This document shows, piece after piece, positions 17,304 through 26,578 of a stretch of 64,000 bases of DNA. Below the pieces are notes generated by a model. It did not search any database. It was not told the origin of the DNA and saw nothing but the letters and a program-made list of their open reading frames with translations. Position 1 is the stretch's first letter. Every line of letters begins with the position of its first letter. The stretch lies in NCBI RefSeq assembly GCF_002795865.1, contig NZ_CP024920.1:1585001-1649000 (forward strand), given 5' to 3'. Both the position numbers and the translations under genes were made by a program. Source of the stretch: Qipengyuania seohaensis (GTDB lineage: Bacteria; Pseudomonadota; Alphaproteobacteria; Sphingomonadales; Sphingomonadaceae).

Positions 17304-17332
17304 CACCTAGCTTGCGTTTACGTAAACGTCAA
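17304..17332 (-). promoter_or_regulatory. etfBA promoter with 14-base palindrome in the spacer
   Basis: On the minus strand TTGACG (17332-17327), a 17-base spacer and TAGGTG (17309-17304) form a plausible promoter for etfB. The spacer region carries the perfect palindrome CGTTTACGTAAACG (17315-17328), flanked by CTTG and CAAG. A palindrome between -35 and -10 is the usual geometry for MerR-family control, and the core resembles motifs described for LiuR-type regulators of acyl-CoA catabolism. The regulator identity is inference. Confidence 0.6.
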
Positions 17333-17469
17333 GTTGGGTGAGGCCGTAATCTGGCTGGCCTCTCCGGCTCCCTCGCCCGCAGGAATGCGCAGGTCAAGCG
17401 CGCCGCAGCAGTCTTCTTTACTATGGTTGGCGGGGCGAATAGTTTCGCGTGTCAGACAGGAGGTTTGCG

Positions 17470-18267
17470 ATGCGCGGCTGGACGATGATTGCAGGGGCCC
17501 TGGCATTGCTGGCATCACCTGTTGCCGCGCAGGAAACGCGCGTCGCGCCGGAAGATCATGCGCCGCCTCCCGCCACGCTGGAAAAGATGGACTGGCTGGT
17601 CGGTCAGTGGATTGGCACAGGTATTGGCGGGGCGCCTGCCATGGAGAGCTGGCTGCCCCCGAGCGGTGGCACCATGATCGGCAGCTTCGTGCAGGAAACC
17701 GACGAGGGCGCGATCCGCTTCACCGAGCATCTCTACCTGATGGAAGAAGAGGGGACGCTGGTCCTGCGCCTGAAGCACTTCAACGCCGACCTCACCGGCT
17801 GGGAAGAGAAAGACGGCATGCTGACCTTCCGCCTGATCGCGGTGGAGGACTGCGCGGCCTATTTCCATGGGCTCACCTTGCGCTGCGATGGCGAACAAGG
17901 CCTACTTGCGGCCGTGCGCATGAAAAGCGCAGGCGAGAAGCTCTCCGAACTCGTCTTTCGCTTCCGGCGCGCGGGCGACACGGCGATTCCCGATTGTGCG
18001 AAATACGAGACCACGTCCTATTCGACATGTTTCGCGCTGGCTCTCGACCAAGAGCAAGGCACTCGGCAGGAGCTGGCCGATGCCTATCGCACCGAATTGG
18101 CAGATGGCCGGGCGGCGACCAGCGCCTTCGACAAAAGCGAACAGGCCTTCGACGCCTACCTCCTGGCCGAATGCGGCGAGGGGGCAGATGCCGAAAGCCT
18201 GCTGTGTCAGTACCAGCTCACACGTGACCGAAACCGGTCGCTTCGCGCAAACTGGTTGGTGCCCTAG
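17470..18267 (+). CDS. Secreted DUF6265-type protein
   Basis: 265 residues. Signal peptide ([21 protein letters not shown]), then from about 35 to 150 the DUF6265-like domain: [48 protein letters not shown]. The C-terminal 100 residues are not recognised and contain several Cys. The fold is likely a lipocalin-like barrel; role unknown. The start is set by an ACAGGAGG ribosome site at about 17456-17463; an upstream GTG would disrupt the signal peptide. Divergent from etfBA, convergent with sucC, so it stands alone. Confidence 0.82.
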   Translation: MRGWTMIAGALALLASPVAAQETRVAPEDHAPPPATLEKMDWLVGQWIGTGIGGAPAMESWLPPSGGTMIGSFVQETDEGAIRFTEHLYLMEEEGTLVLRLKHFNADLTGWEEKDGMLTFRLIAVEDCAAYFHGLTLRCDGEQGLLAAVRMKSAGEKLSELVFRFRRAGDTAIPDCAKYETTSYSTCFALALDQEQGTRQELADAYRTELADGRAATSAFDKSEQAFDAYLLAECGEGADAESLLCQYQLTRDRNRSLRANWLVP

Positions 18268-18282
18268 CCCCAGGGCAGCGAT

Positions 18283-19482
18283 TTAAGCCGCCTTCTTCAC
18301 CTCTGCCACGATCTTGCGGGCGGCATCGCCCAGATCGTCTGCCGGAACGATCGGCAGGCCCGAGTTGGCGAGGATTTCCTTGCCCTTCTCGACATTGGTG
18401 CCTTCGAGGCGGACCACCAGCGGAACGTCCAGTTCGACTTCCTTGGCCGCAACCACGATGCCTTCTGCGATGGTGTCGCAGCGCATGATGCCGCCGAAGA
18501 TGTTGACGAGGATACCCTCGACCGCCGGGTCCTTGAGGATGATCTTGAACGCTGCGGTGACCTTCTCGGTCGTCGCGCCGCCGCCTACGTCGAGGAAGTT
18601 CGCCGGGAAGGCGCCGTTGAGCTTGATGATATCCATCGTTGCCATGGCGAGGCCTGCGCCGTTGACCATGCAGCCGATGTTACCGTCGAGCTTGATATAG
18701 GCGAGGTCGTATTCGCTGGCTTCGACTTCGGCCGGGTCTTCCTCGGTCTCGTCTCGCATGGCCTCAACGTCCTTGTGACGATAGAGGGCGTTGCCGTCGA
18801 AGCTCATCTTGGTGTCGAGGACGAGCAGGTTGCCGTCCTTGTCTTCGACCAGCGGATTGATCTCGAGCATTTCCATGTCGAGGTCCATGAATGCGGTGTA
18901 GAGCTGCTTGGCGAGCTTCTGGCACTGCTTGTTGGTGTCGCCCGTCAGCTTCAGGGCGAAGGCCACCGCGCGGCCGTGGTGGGGCATGAAGCCCTGGGCC
19001 GGGTCGATGGTGATCGTGGTGATCTTCTCGGGCGTCTCATGCGCGACATCCTCGATGTCCATGCCGCCTTCGGTCGATGCGATCATGGCGACCTGGCCGC
19101 TGGCGCGGTCGACGAGCATCGAGAGATAGTATTCGTGCGCAATGTCGACGCCATCGGTCACGTAGAGGCGATTGACCTGCTTGCCTTCGTCACCGGTCTG
19201 GATCGTGACCAGCGTGTTGCCGAGCATTTCCTTCGCGTTCGCTTCGACATCCTCGATGCTTTTCGAAAGGCGCACGCCGCCCTTCGCGTCGGGGCCGAGT
19301 TCCTTGAACTTGCCCTTGCCGCGGCCACCAGCGTGTATCTGCGCCTTCACCACGTAAAGCGGGCCCGGGAGCTGCTTGGCGCCTGCGACCGCCTCTTCGA
19401 CGGTGAGTGCTGCATGGCCCGCAGGAACGGCGATGCCGTATTTCGCGAGCAGTTCCTTGGCCTGGTATTCGTGGATGTTCAT
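18283..19482 (-). CDS. sucC: Succinyl-CoA ligase (ADP-forming) beta subunit
   Basis: 399 residues, exactly the family's usual size. It interconverts succinyl-CoA and succinate with substrate-level phosphorylation in the TCA cycle, as a complex with SucD. N-terminal ATP-grasp: [31 protein letters not shown]; metal site in LEINPLV; C-terminal ligase-CoA domain with [20 protein letters not shown] and [11 protein letters not shown]. The ATG at 19482 starts the family homology, although the frame stays open far upstream. The partner sucD is not next to it, unlike the E. coli sucCD arrangement. Confidence 0.97.
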   Translation of the reverse strand: MNIHEYQAKELLAKYGIAVPAGHAALTVEEAVAGAKQLPGPLYVVKAQIHAGGRGKGKFKELGPDAKGGVRLSKSIEDVEANAKEMLGNTLVTIQTGDEGKQVNRLYVTDGVDIAHEYYLSMLVDRASGQVAMIASTEGGMDIEDVAHETPEKITTITIDPAQGFMPHHGRAVAFALKLTGDTNKQCQKLAKQLYTAFMDLDMEMLEINPLVEDKDGNLLVLDTKMSFDGNALYRHKDVEAMRDETEEDPAEVEASEYDLAYIKLDGNIGCMVNGAGLAMATMDIIKLNGAFPANFLDVGGGATTEKVTAAFKIILKDPAVEGILVNIFGGIMRCDTIAEGIVVAAKEVELDVPLVVRLEGTNVEKGKEILANSGLPIVPADDLGDAARKIVAEVKKAA

Positions 19483-19602
19483 TTCGGGCTTTCGTCCTTC
19501 GCGTTTGGCGCGGCTGGAGGGAATCGTGTTGCGCGGGTCGCATAAGCATGTCTGGCCCCGCTTGAAAAGTGCGACTTTCGGGTGCAGGGGCGCTTCGCAT
19601 CC

Positions 19603-20385
19603 ATGATCGACGCAAAGCGACTCGAATCGATCGTCTCCGAAGCAGGGCGCATCGCGCTGGACCTCTGGCCCGGCGCGGGCAATGACGTGCGCACCTGGGA
19701 GAAGACCCCGGGCAGTCCGGTGTGCGAAGCCGATCTTGCCGTCGACGCCTTCCTCAAGCGCGAGCTGGGTGCCCTGTTGCCGGCTGCGGGCTGGCTTTCG
19801 GAAGAGACAGTCGACGATCCCGCACGCCTCGATCGCGACCTTATCTGGCTCGTGGATCCTATCGACGGAACGCGCGACTTCATTCGCGGTCGACCCGGCT
19901 GGGCGGTGTCCGTAGCCCTGATCAGCGCGGGAAGGCCCCTGATCGGCTCGCTCTGCGCACCCGCGCGAAATGAAGTGTGGCAGGCTACGGCAGGTCAGGG
20001 CTCCTGGAGGAACGGCAAGAAACTCACCTCTTCCAAACGCGAGGAATTTTCCGGTGCCCGCGTGCCGGCAGCGGACCTGATGAAGCAGGACCAGATGCTG
20101 GAGAAGGTCTACCAACCCAACTCGATCGCGCTTCGCATGGCCATGGTCGCGTCGGACGAGGCCGACCTGGTCGCGACATTGCGCTGGGGTTTCGAATGGG
20201 ACATCGCGGCGGCGGCGCTCATTGCCCGCGAAGCCGGCGCGGCGGTTTCGGACGCTTTCGGCCGGAAGCTCAACTATAACAAGAGGGATCCCCGCGAGTT
20301 CGGGATGGTGGTGAGCGCACCCGGCATCCATTCCGCGACGGTGGCACACCTGGCCGACCGCGCGTCCAGCCTAGCTTCGAAATAG
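19603..20385 (+). CDS. Inositol monophosphatase/CysQ family phosphatase
   Basis: 260 residues of the Mg2+-dependent, Li+-sensitive phosphatase superfamily. Metal-binding signatures are [20 protein letters not shown] and, near the C-terminus, [18 protein letters not shown]. The superfamily includes 3'(2'),5'-bisphosphate nucleotidase (CysQ, clearing PAP from sulfate assimilation), inositol-1-phosphatase and histidinol-phosphatase. CysQ-like is my best guess, but substrate cannot be fixed from sequence. The start ATG 19603 is preferred over an upstream in-frame codon at 19582. Divergent from sucC; a terminator follows on the other strand. Confidence 0.85.
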   Translation: MIDAKRLESIVSEAGRIALDLWPGAGNDVRTWEKTPGSPVCEADLAVDAFLKRELGALLPAAGWLSEETVDDPARLDRDLIWLVDPIDGTRDFIRGRPGWAVSVALISAGRPLIGSLCAPARNEVWQATAGQGSWRNGKKLTSSKREEFSGARVPAADLMKQDQMLEKVYQPNSIALRMAMVASDEADLVATLRWGFEWDIAAAALIAREAGAAVSDAFGRKLNYNKRDPREFGMVVSAPGIHSATVAHLADRASSLASK

Positions 20386-20394
20386 CTACCCAAC

Positions 20395-20424
20395 AAAAAA
20401 GGGACCGGACGTTGGCCCGGTCCC
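20395..20424 (-). terminator. Rho-independent terminator of the ompA-like gene
   Basis: Stem GGGACCGG/CCGGTCCC (20401-20424). Read on the minus strand it is followed by six T (20400-20395), giving a clean terminator 30 bases after the OmpA-family lipoprotein stop. Confidence 0.88.
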
Positions 20425-20453
20425 TCTCCTGCGACTTTTCCGAAAGGCTCGGA

Positions 20454-21146
20454 TTAGTTGCCCTGCTGGGCTGCTTCGACATCGTCTTGGTCGAACGGGA
20501 TAATCTTGATTTCCACACGGCGGTTGAGCGGTTCGGCAACACCGTCCGCTGTCTGCACCGCGAGGTTGGTTTCGCCGAAGCCCATCCAGCGGATGCGCGA
20601 GGAGCTCACGCCGCGGCTGGTCAGGTAGTTCGCGACTGCCTGGGCGCGCTGTTCCGAAAGGCGCTGGTTGAAGTCGGAGGCACCGACTGTGTCGGTGTAG
20701 CCGTAGACGTCGATCAGGCTGTTCGGATATTGCACGAGATTCGCAGCGACACTGTCGAGCGTCTGGCGGAATGCGGAATTGATCGTCGCGCTGCCCGTGG
20801 CGAAGGTGACACCGTCCGGCAGGTTCACGAGGATAGCCTCGCCGCCGTCGACTTCGCTGACATCGACGCCAGAACCGGCAGTCTGCTCTTCGAGCTCCTT
20901 GATCTGCTGATCCATCTTGTAGCCGACATAGCCGCCGGCTGCTGCGCCGCCGGCCGCGCCGATGATACGACCGGTCTTGCCGCCGATAACGCCGCCGAGC
21001 AGGCCGCCGGCAACTGCGCCGCCGACACCGCCGAGTACGGTGCGCGAAATCTTCTTCTCACCCGTGTTCGGGTCTGTGACGCAGGCGGAGGTACCCATGA
21101 GGGCGACTGCCGAGAAACCTGCGAGGAAAATCCGTGATTTTTGCAT
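20454..21146 (-). CDS. OmpA-family peptidoglycan-binding lipoprotein (YiaD-like)
   Basis: 230 residues. Lipoprotein signal with lipobox GTSAC (C22), then a Gly-rich glycine-zipper segment (GGVGGAVAGGLLGGVIGG and the following repeats, about 38-75) that may insert in membrane, and a C-terminal OmpA domain (about 105-225): TFATGSATINSAFRQTLDSV, DVYGYTDTVGASDFNQRLSEQRA and NRRVEIKI. It should tether the outer membrane to peptidoglycan. Its leader is about 170 bases and contains a small hairpin; AAGGGG precedes the ATG by about 8 bases. Terminated by an intrinsic terminator. Confidence 0.92.
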   Translation of the reverse strand: MQKSRIFLAGFSAVALMGTSACVTDPNTGEKKISRTVLGGVGGAVAGGLLGGVIGGKTGRIIGAAGGAAAGGYVGYKMDQQIKELEEQTAGSGVDVSEVDGGEAILVNLPDGVTFATGSATINSAFRQTLDSVAANLVQYPNSLIDVYGYTDTVGASDFNQRLSEQRAQAVANYLTSRGVSSSRIRWMGFGETNLAVQTADGVAEPLNRRVEIKIIPFDQDDVEAAQQGN

Positions 21147-21180
21147 AAAAAATATCCCCTTCTAGAGTTATGACGGCCAG

Positions 21181-21197
21181 CGGCTCCTTACGAGCCG
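21181..21197 (-). promoter_or_regulatory. Leader hairpin upstream of ompA-like lipoprotein gene
   Basis: Six-base-pair inverted repeat CGGCTC / GAGCCG with a five-base loop, 35 bases upstream of the start codon. It may be an mRNA stability or translation element; there is no further support. Confidence 0.3.
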
Positions 21198-21315
21198 TTG
21201 CCGACACGCCATGTGGGACGCGCCCACCAGCGCCTCTGAAAGTTCCAAACAAGTGAAACGGCCTAGTGTTCCGCGAAGCACTGGCATGCGCGATAATTTG
21301 TGCTAGCGCAGGAAT

Positions 21316-22641
21316 GTGACACCCTTTCCCTGGACAGACCTGCTCATCATCGCCGGGCTCATTTTGCTCAATGGCGTTTTCGCCATGAGCGAACTCGCCA
21401 TTGTTTCTGCGCGCACCGGACGGTTGCAGAGCGCAGCTCAGCAAGGCAGCGCCGGCGCAAAGTCCGCCATCGCGCTGGCGGCAGATCCCGGCAAGTTCCT
21501 CTCTACCGTGCAGATCGGCATCACCCTGGTCGGCATCATCGCCGGCGCATATTCCGGTGCCAGCCTGGGCGGGCCTGTCGGCGAGCGTCTCGCAGCGATA
21601 GGGCTGCCGGCGGATTGGGCGCCCGAAGTCGGGTTCGCGCTGGTCATTGCGCTCACGACCTATTTCAGCCTCGTTATCGGCGAACTGGTACCCAAACAGA
21701 TTGCGCTGCGCGCCGCCGTGCCGATCGCGACTGCGATGGCGTTGCCAATGGCGTTCGTCGCAAAGGTCGCCGCGCCGCTGGTCTGGCTGCTCGATACCTC
21801 TTCCAGCCTCATCATCCGCCTGCTCGGCGTGCGCCCTGCGGGCCAAAGCGCGGTGACGGCGGAAGAGCTGCACATGCTTTTCGCCGAGGCCACGCGTAGC
21901 GGCGTGATCGAACATGAGCAGCACCAGATGCTATCCGGAGTGGTCCGTCTGGCGGAGCGGCCCGTCCGCGAGGTGATGACGCCGCGAACAGAAATCGACT
22001 GGATCGATATTGGTGCCGACGAAGAAGCGATTACGGCTTTGCTGGCGGAAAGCCCGCATTCGGTATTGCCGGTCGCCGACGGTTCGCCGGACAAGGTTCT
22101 GGGCCTCGTGAGGGTGCGGGAGATCCTGGCGGCGCAGGTGGCAGGTGGGCCGGTAGTCCTGCATGATCTTCTTCGTAAAGCGGAGGTCGTTCCCGATCAG
22201 CTCGACGCGGTGGACGCCCTGCGTGTGTTGCAGCAAGCCGATATCGCCATGGCGATGGTCCATGACGAATATGGTCATCTCGACGGGATAGTGACACCCG
22301 TCGACCTGTTGACGGCCATCGTCGGCGATTTTGCCAGCGACCAGGATCCGGGCGATTCGCCGGGCATCGTGGAGCGTGCGGATGGCTCGCTTCTGGTGTC
22401 GGGCTCGCTCAGCGCCGATGCGCTCGCTGACAGGCTGGGCCTCGAATACGGTGAGGGTCGGGAATTCGCGACCGTAGCGGGCTATGTCCTTGCGGTGCTG
22501 AAAAAGCTCCCCGCCGAGGGCGAGTGGTTCGAAGAACAGGGCTGGCGCTTCGAAGTCGTCGACCTCGACGAACGCCGGATCGACAAGCTCCTGGTCAGCG
22601 CACTCAGCGCCGCTAAGCCCTCGGAGGAGGACGACGGCTGA
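21316..22641 (+). CDS. CNNM/CorC-type hemolysin family membrane protein
   Basis: 441 residues: an N-terminal DUF21/CNNM membrane domain (about 1-190, four hydrophobic segments, NGVFAMSELAIVSARTGRL), a CBS-domain pair (about 205-335, VREVMTPRTEIDWIDIG and HDEYGHLDGIVTPVDLLTAI) and a C-terminal CorC/HlyC transporter-associated domain (about 345-435). Bacterial homologues are linked to Mg2+/Co2+ export; 'hemolysin' is a historical label. GTG at 21316 is the start; an overlapping ATG at 21314 is out of frame. It ends 24 bases from the convergent DUF3035 gene. Confidence 0.92.
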   Translation: MTPFPWTDLLIIAGLILLNGVFAMSELAIVSARTGRLQSAAQQGSAGAKSAIALAADPGKFLSTVQIGITLVGIIAGAYSGASLGGPVGERLAAIGLPADWAPEVGFALVIALTTYFSLVIGELVPKQIALRAAVPIATAMALPMAFVAKVAAPLVWLLDTSSSLIIRLLGVRPAGQSAVTAEELHMLFAEATRSGVIEHEQHQMLSGVVRLAERPVREVMTPRTEIDWIDIGADEEAITALLAESPHSVLPVADGSPDKVLGLVRVREILAAQVAGGPVVLHDLLRKAEVVPDQLDAVDALRVLQQADIAMAMVHDEYGHLDGIVTPVDLLTAIVGDFASDQDPGDSPGIVERADGSLLVSGSLSADALADRLGLEYGEGREFATVAGYVLAVLKKLPAEGEWFEEQGWRFEVVDLDERRIDKLLVSALSAAKPSEEDDG

Positions 22642-22665
22642 AGCATCCCTAACCGGGAAGCCTGA

Positions 22666-23076
22666 TTAGCCCGGGATTACGGCCTGTGCGGTCGCGCCGT
22701 CGCCTTCGGGTGCAGCCACGATATCGCGAGTGACACTGCCCTTGGCGACCGTATTGGTGCCTTCGCTGCCGACGAGGCTGCGAATGCCCGGCTCCGCAGA
22801 ACCGGCACGGTCGAGGACCGAAGTTTCGACCGAGCTACGTGCAGCCGGACCACCGAACAGGGCTTCGAGAGCTTGCTCTGCAGCGGTGCCTTCAGCCGGG
22901 CGCGGGGCGCCGGGTGCCGGCGGGACGAGATTGAAGTCCGGCGGAACGACCAGCGGAGCCTGGCGCTGCACGGCAAATTCGTCGGGACGTTCGCGATTGA
23001 GGAAACCGCCGCTGCCACAGGCTGCGAGCGTGCTTGCGGCGGCGCTCACCAGGGCGATGCGAGTGAAGGTATTCAT
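22666..23076 (-). CDS. DUF3035 (BamF-like) lipoprotein
   Basis: 136 residues. Lipoprotein signal with lipobox LAAC (C20), then the alphaproteobacterial DUF3035 signature NRERPDEFAVQRQAPLVVPPDFNLVPP. Proteins of this type are annotated as BamF, a lipoprotein of the outer-membrane beta-barrel assembly machine in Caulobacter relatives; I am moderately sure of that equivalence. It overlaps the lspA stop by 4 bases, fitting because LspA (lipoprotein signal peptidase) would process it. Last gene of the long leftward operon. Confidence 0.82.
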   Translation of the reverse strand: MNTFTRIALVSAAASTLAACGSGGFLNRERPDEFAVQRQAPLVVPPDFNLVPPAPGAPRPAEGTAAEQALEALFGGPAARSSVETSVLDRAGSAEPGIRSLVGSEGTNTVAKGSVTRDIVAAPEGDGATAQAVIPG

Positions 23077-23615
23077 GTATTGCTCTCCGCGGCGTCTGCC
23101 GTCTTGCCGTCCATCATGTCGTCGACTTCCTTGTCGCTCATGAAGAACGCGCGGGCAAGGATGATTACGACGCCGATGGTGATAGCGGCATCTGCGATGT
23201 TGAAAATAAGGAAGGGGCGAAAATCCCCGATATGGAAATCGGCATAATCGAGGACGTAACCGAGTTGGTAGCGATCCTTGATGTTCCCCAGCGCGCCACC
23301 AAGGATCAGCGACAGGCCAAGGATGTCGCCAAGCAGCTTTTCACGGAACATCCAGACCGTGACGAGCAGCGCAATCAGCGCGGTCACGCCAACGAGGAGC
23401 CAACGCGTTTCCGGACTGGTCGCCTCGAACATGCCGAGAGACACACCATAATTGTGTATGCGGTAAAAGTCGAAGAACGGCAGCAGATCCATCTTGTCAT
23501 GCTGGCTTTTCAGGCCGAGCGGGCCGTCGACCCACCACTTCACGACCTGGTCAGCCGCATAGATCGCAAAGGCGATTGCCACGCCGATCAGGCGATTGCG
23601 CAGAGCCGGGGTCAT
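23073..23615 (-). CDS. lspA: Lipoprotein signal peptidase II
   Basis: 180-residue inner-membrane aspartyl protease that removes signal peptides from diacylated prolipoproteins. Four membrane helices; the two catalytic aspartates are in GGALGNIKDR and LIFNIADAAITIG. The start codon overlaps the ileS stop and its own stop overlaps the lipoprotein gene (ATGA-type at both ends). The ileS-lspA pairing is also seen in E. coli. It should act on the several lipoproteins encoded in this window. Confidence 0.96.
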   Translation of the reverse strand: MTPALRNRLIGVAIAFAIYAADQVVKWWVDGPLGLKSQHDKMDLLPFFDFYRIHNYGVSLGMFEATSPETRWLLVGVTALIALLVTVWMFREKLLGDILGLSLILGGALGNIKDRYQLGYVLDYADFHIGDFRPFLIFNIADAAITIGVVIILARAFFMSDKEVDDMMDGKTADAAESNT

Positions 23616-26578
23616 TCGCCCGCACTCCCTGCGGCGTCCATCTGTTCGATTACGTCGTCACAGCGATCGCACAGCGCGCCGTCCTCGGAAACCGAGGGCA
23701 GCAGGCGCCAGCAGCGGCCGCATTTGGATTCGCCGGTTCGAGTGACAGTCACCGTGTCGCTATCGCCGCGCGTCACTGACGCGGTGATGAACAGTTCGGC
23801 GAGGTCTTCGTCGCTGAAGCCTTCGGGAACTGCACCGGCAGGCACGACGACGTCGGCTTCGAGGCTGGAGCGGATCGTCTTGTCGCGGCGCAGCGGTTCG
23901 ATCGCTTCGGTCACACGCTCGCGCAGCTCGCGCAGTTTGCCCCAGCGTGCGCCATCGGCAGTTACGCCGGGTACTGCAGGCCAGTCGAGAAGGTGTATGC
24001 TGCCGCCATCGGGGTAGCGCGTGGTCCAGGCCTCTTCCGCCGTGAACACCAGCACCGGCGCGGCGTAGCGAACCAGCGAATGGAACAGGAGGTCGAGCAC
24101 GGTGCGATAGGCATTGCGCTTCGTGCTGTCCGGCCCGTCGCAATAGAGCACGTCCTTGCGGATATCGAAATAGAACGCCGACAGGTCCTCGTTGCAGAAA
24201 TCGACCAGCAGGCGCGTATAGGTATTGTAGTCGTAGCTTTCGAGCGCCGCCTTCAGCTTGCCGTCCAGATCGGCCAGCAGCGCAAGGACGTAGACTTCCA
24301 GCTCTGGGATTTCTCCCGCATCGCCCATGTCGCCGACGAAACCGTCGAGCGCGCCGAGGAGGTAACGGAAGGTGTTCCGCAGGCGGCGGTACTGGTCGCC
24401 CACGCCTTTCAGGATCTCATCGCCGATGCGGTGGTCTTCGGTGAAATCGACCGAAAGCGCCCAGAGGCGGATGATGTCCGCGCCGTACTGCTCCATGACC
24501 TTCAGTGGGTCGATGGTGTTGCCGAGGCTCTTCGACATCTTCTTGCCGTCGCTCGCCATGGTGAAGCCGTGGGTGAGCACCGCGTCATAGGGCGCGCGGC
24601 CGCGGGTGGCAGAGCTTTCGAGCAGGCTCGACTGGAACCAGCCGCGATGCTGGTCGCTGCCTTCCAGATAAAGATCGGCGGGCCAGCGCAAGTCGGGCCA
24701 GCGACCGCTTTCCAGCGTGAAGGCGTGGGTGCAGCCCGAATCGAACCAGACGTCGAGAATGTCGGTGACCATCTCGAATTCGTTCGGATCGTGGTCCGCC
24801 CCGAGGAATTCCGCCTTGCGGCTTTCGTCCCAGGCATCGACGCCCTGCTGCTTGATCGCCTCGACCACGCGGGCGTTGACCGCCGGGTCCTGCAGATAGG
24901 TTCCGTCGGCCCTAACGAAGAGCGTGATCGGCACGCCCCATGCGCGCTGGCGGGAGAGCACCCAGTCGGGACGGCCCTCGACCATCGATCCGATCCGGCG
25001 ACGGCCTTTCTCGGGGTAGAATTTCACCCGCTCGATTTCGCGCATGGCAATTTCGCGCAAGGTGGAGTGGTCCTTGCTCGTGGCCATGGCGATGGCCGCG
25101 CCGAAGCCTTCGGGCACAGCGACGTCGAAGTCGCCCGTGTCGAGCGGCTTGTCCATCGGCACGAACCATTGCGGCGTGCAGCGATAGATGACCTTGGCCT
25201 TCGAACGCCACGAATGCGGATAGGAGTGCGCGTAATCGTCGCTCGCCGAAAGCAGCGCGCCTGCTTCGCGCAGGTCCGAACAGATCGGCCCGTCAGGCGC
25301 GTTGAAGGCCTTGTTGATGACCGCGCGGCGGCGCTCGTCGGATGCGCCGAGCCATTCCCAGTCGTCGCGATAGCGCCCGTCGCCCATGACCGCGAAGACC
25401 GGCTCGATGCCGTGTTCGCGGCAGAGCAGGAAGTCGTCCTCGCCATGGTCGGGCGACATATGGACGAGGCCCGTACCGCTGTCGGTGGTGACGAAATCGC
25501 CCGCGAGCAGGGGGCGGGGGTTGGCGTAGAACCCGCCAAGGTGGTGCATCGGGTGACGCGCGAGCATTCCAGCTAGGTCTGCGCCTTTGATCGTGGTCAA
25601 AGGAAGAAGATACACCTCGCGGTCTTCCCCGCAGGCTTTAGCCAAACGCCTCTCCAATTCCCCTTTCAGAGCAGTAGCGATCAAAAATTTGTCGCCAATG
25701 CGATCAGCAAATGGATGGGTGGCGAACTTCGCCTCTTGCTGGGCCTTGATCGTTTCATCATCACCAATCGACGATGCGGCGAGTGCGAGCGAGAAAATCC
25801 CGTACTCGACCTCCGGCCCATAGGCCAAAGCCTGGTTCACCGGGATGGTCCACGGCGTGGTGGTCCAGATCACCGCATGCGCGCCGACCAGTTCCTCGAT
25901 CGGCGATTCCACGATCTCGAACGCCACGTCGATCTGGGTCGAGGTGATGTCCTCGTACTCGACCTCGGCCTCGGCCAGCGCGGTTTCCTCAACCGGCGAC
26001 CACATCACCGGCTTCGATCCGCGATAGAGGTTTCCGGCCTCGGCGAATTTCATCAGCTCGGCAACAATGGTCGCCTCGCTTTCGAACTGCATGGTGAGAT
26101 AGGGATTGTCGAAATCCGCCATCAGGCCGAGGCGCTTCAATTGTTCGCGCTGAACATCGACCCATTTCTGCGCATAGGCGCGGCATTCGGCGCGGAATTC
26201 GCTGGCCGGAATAGCGTTCTTGTCGCGCTTCTTCTTGCGGAACTGTTCCTCGACCTTCCACTCGATCGGCAGGCCATGGCAGTCCCAGCCGGGCACGAAG
26301 GGCGCGTCCTTGCCGAGCAGCGTCTGGCTGCGCACGACCATGTCCTTGAGGATACGGTTCAGCGCATGGCCGATATGCATGTCGCCATTGGCGTAGGGCG
26401 GGCCGTCATGGAGGATGAACTTCTCGCGGCCTTCGCGGGCTTTGCGCAGCTGCTGGTAGAGGTTTTCGTCCTGCCAGCGCGCAAGGATTTTCGGCTCCTT
26501 CTGGGGGAGGCCGGCCTTCATGGGAAAATCGGTCTTCGGCAGGAAGACCGTGTCTTTATAGTCGCGCTGTTCAGTCAT
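23612..26578 (-). CDS. ileS: Isoleucyl-tRNA synthetase
   Basis: 988 residues, class Ia synthetase charging tRNA-Ile. The HIGH motif is at about 68-71 (PPYANGDMHIGHALN) and KMSKS near 677 (DGKKMSKSLGNT). The CP1 editing domain lies between, followed by an anticodon-binding domain and a C-terminal zinc knuckle (CGRCWRLLP and LCDRCD, about 950-975), so it is the bacterial Zn-containing type. Around residues 263-333, in the editing domain, coding is GC-poorer (29 of 60 G/C in 25681-25740) and the protein is unusual (SLALAASSIGDDETIKAQQE). Overlaps ribF by 8 bases and lspA by 4. Confidence 0.97.
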   Translation of the reverse strand: MTEQRDYKDTVFLPKTDFPMKAGLPQKEPKILARWQDENLYQQLRKAREGREKFILHDGPPYANGDMHIGHALNRILKDMVVRSQTLLGKDAPFVPGWDCHGLPIEWKVEEQFRKKKRDKNAIPASEFRAECRAYAQKWVDVQREQLKRLGLMADFDNPYLTMQFESEATIVAELMKFAEAGNLYRGSKPVMWSPVEETALAEAEVEYEDITSTQIDVAFEIVESPIEELVGAHAVIWTTTPWTIPVNQALAYGPEVEYGIFSLALAASSIGDDETIKAQQEAKFATHPFADRIGDKFLIATALKGELERRLAKACGEDREVYLLPLTTIKGADLAGMLARHPMHHLGGFYANPRPLLAGDFVTTDSGTGLVHMSPDHGEDDFLLCREHGIEPVFAVMGDGRYRDDWEWLGASDERRRAVINKAFNAPDGPICSDLREAGALLSASDDYAHSYPHSWRSKAKVIYRCTPQWFVPMDKPLDTGDFDVAVPEGFGAAIAMATSKDHSTLREIAMREIERVKFYPEKGRRRIGSMVEGRPDWVLSRQRAWGVPITLFVRADGTYLQDPAVNARVVEAIKQQGVDAWDESRKAEFLGADHDPNEFEMVTDILDVWFDSGCTHAFTLESGRWPDLRWPADLYLEGSDQHRGWFQSSLLESSATRGRAPYDAVLTHGFTMASDGKKMSKSLGNTIDPLKVMEQYGADIIRLWALSVDFTEDHRIGDEILKGVGDQYRRLRNTFRYLLGALDGFVGDMGDAGEIPELEVYVLALLADLDGKLKAALESYDYNTYTRLLVDFCNEDLSAFYFDIRKDVLYCDGPDSTKRNAYRTVLDLLFHSLVRYAAPVLVFTAEEAWTTRYPDGGSIHLLDWPAVPGVTADGARWGKLRELRERVTEAIEPLRRDKTIRSSLEADVVVPAGAVPEGFSDEDLAELFITASVTRGDSDTVTVTRTGESKCGRCWRLLPSVSEDGALCDRCDDVIEQMDAAGSAGE

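Noticed and set aside
16329..18227. Very long open frame (over 600 codons) on the plus strand opposite etfA/etfB
   Set aside because: It runs antisense through two certain genes, and the encoded peptide is low-complexity and family-free; long shadow frames are expected in GC-rich DNA.
18283..18310. Possible sucD next to sucC
   Set aside because: Neither flank encodes the alpha subunit; the neighbour is the DUF6265 protein, so sucD must be elsewhere.
19483..20349. N-terminal extension of sucC by nearly 290 residues
   Set aside because: The frame is open, but family homology begins exactly at ATG 19482 and the extension overlaps the antisense CysQ/IMPase gene.
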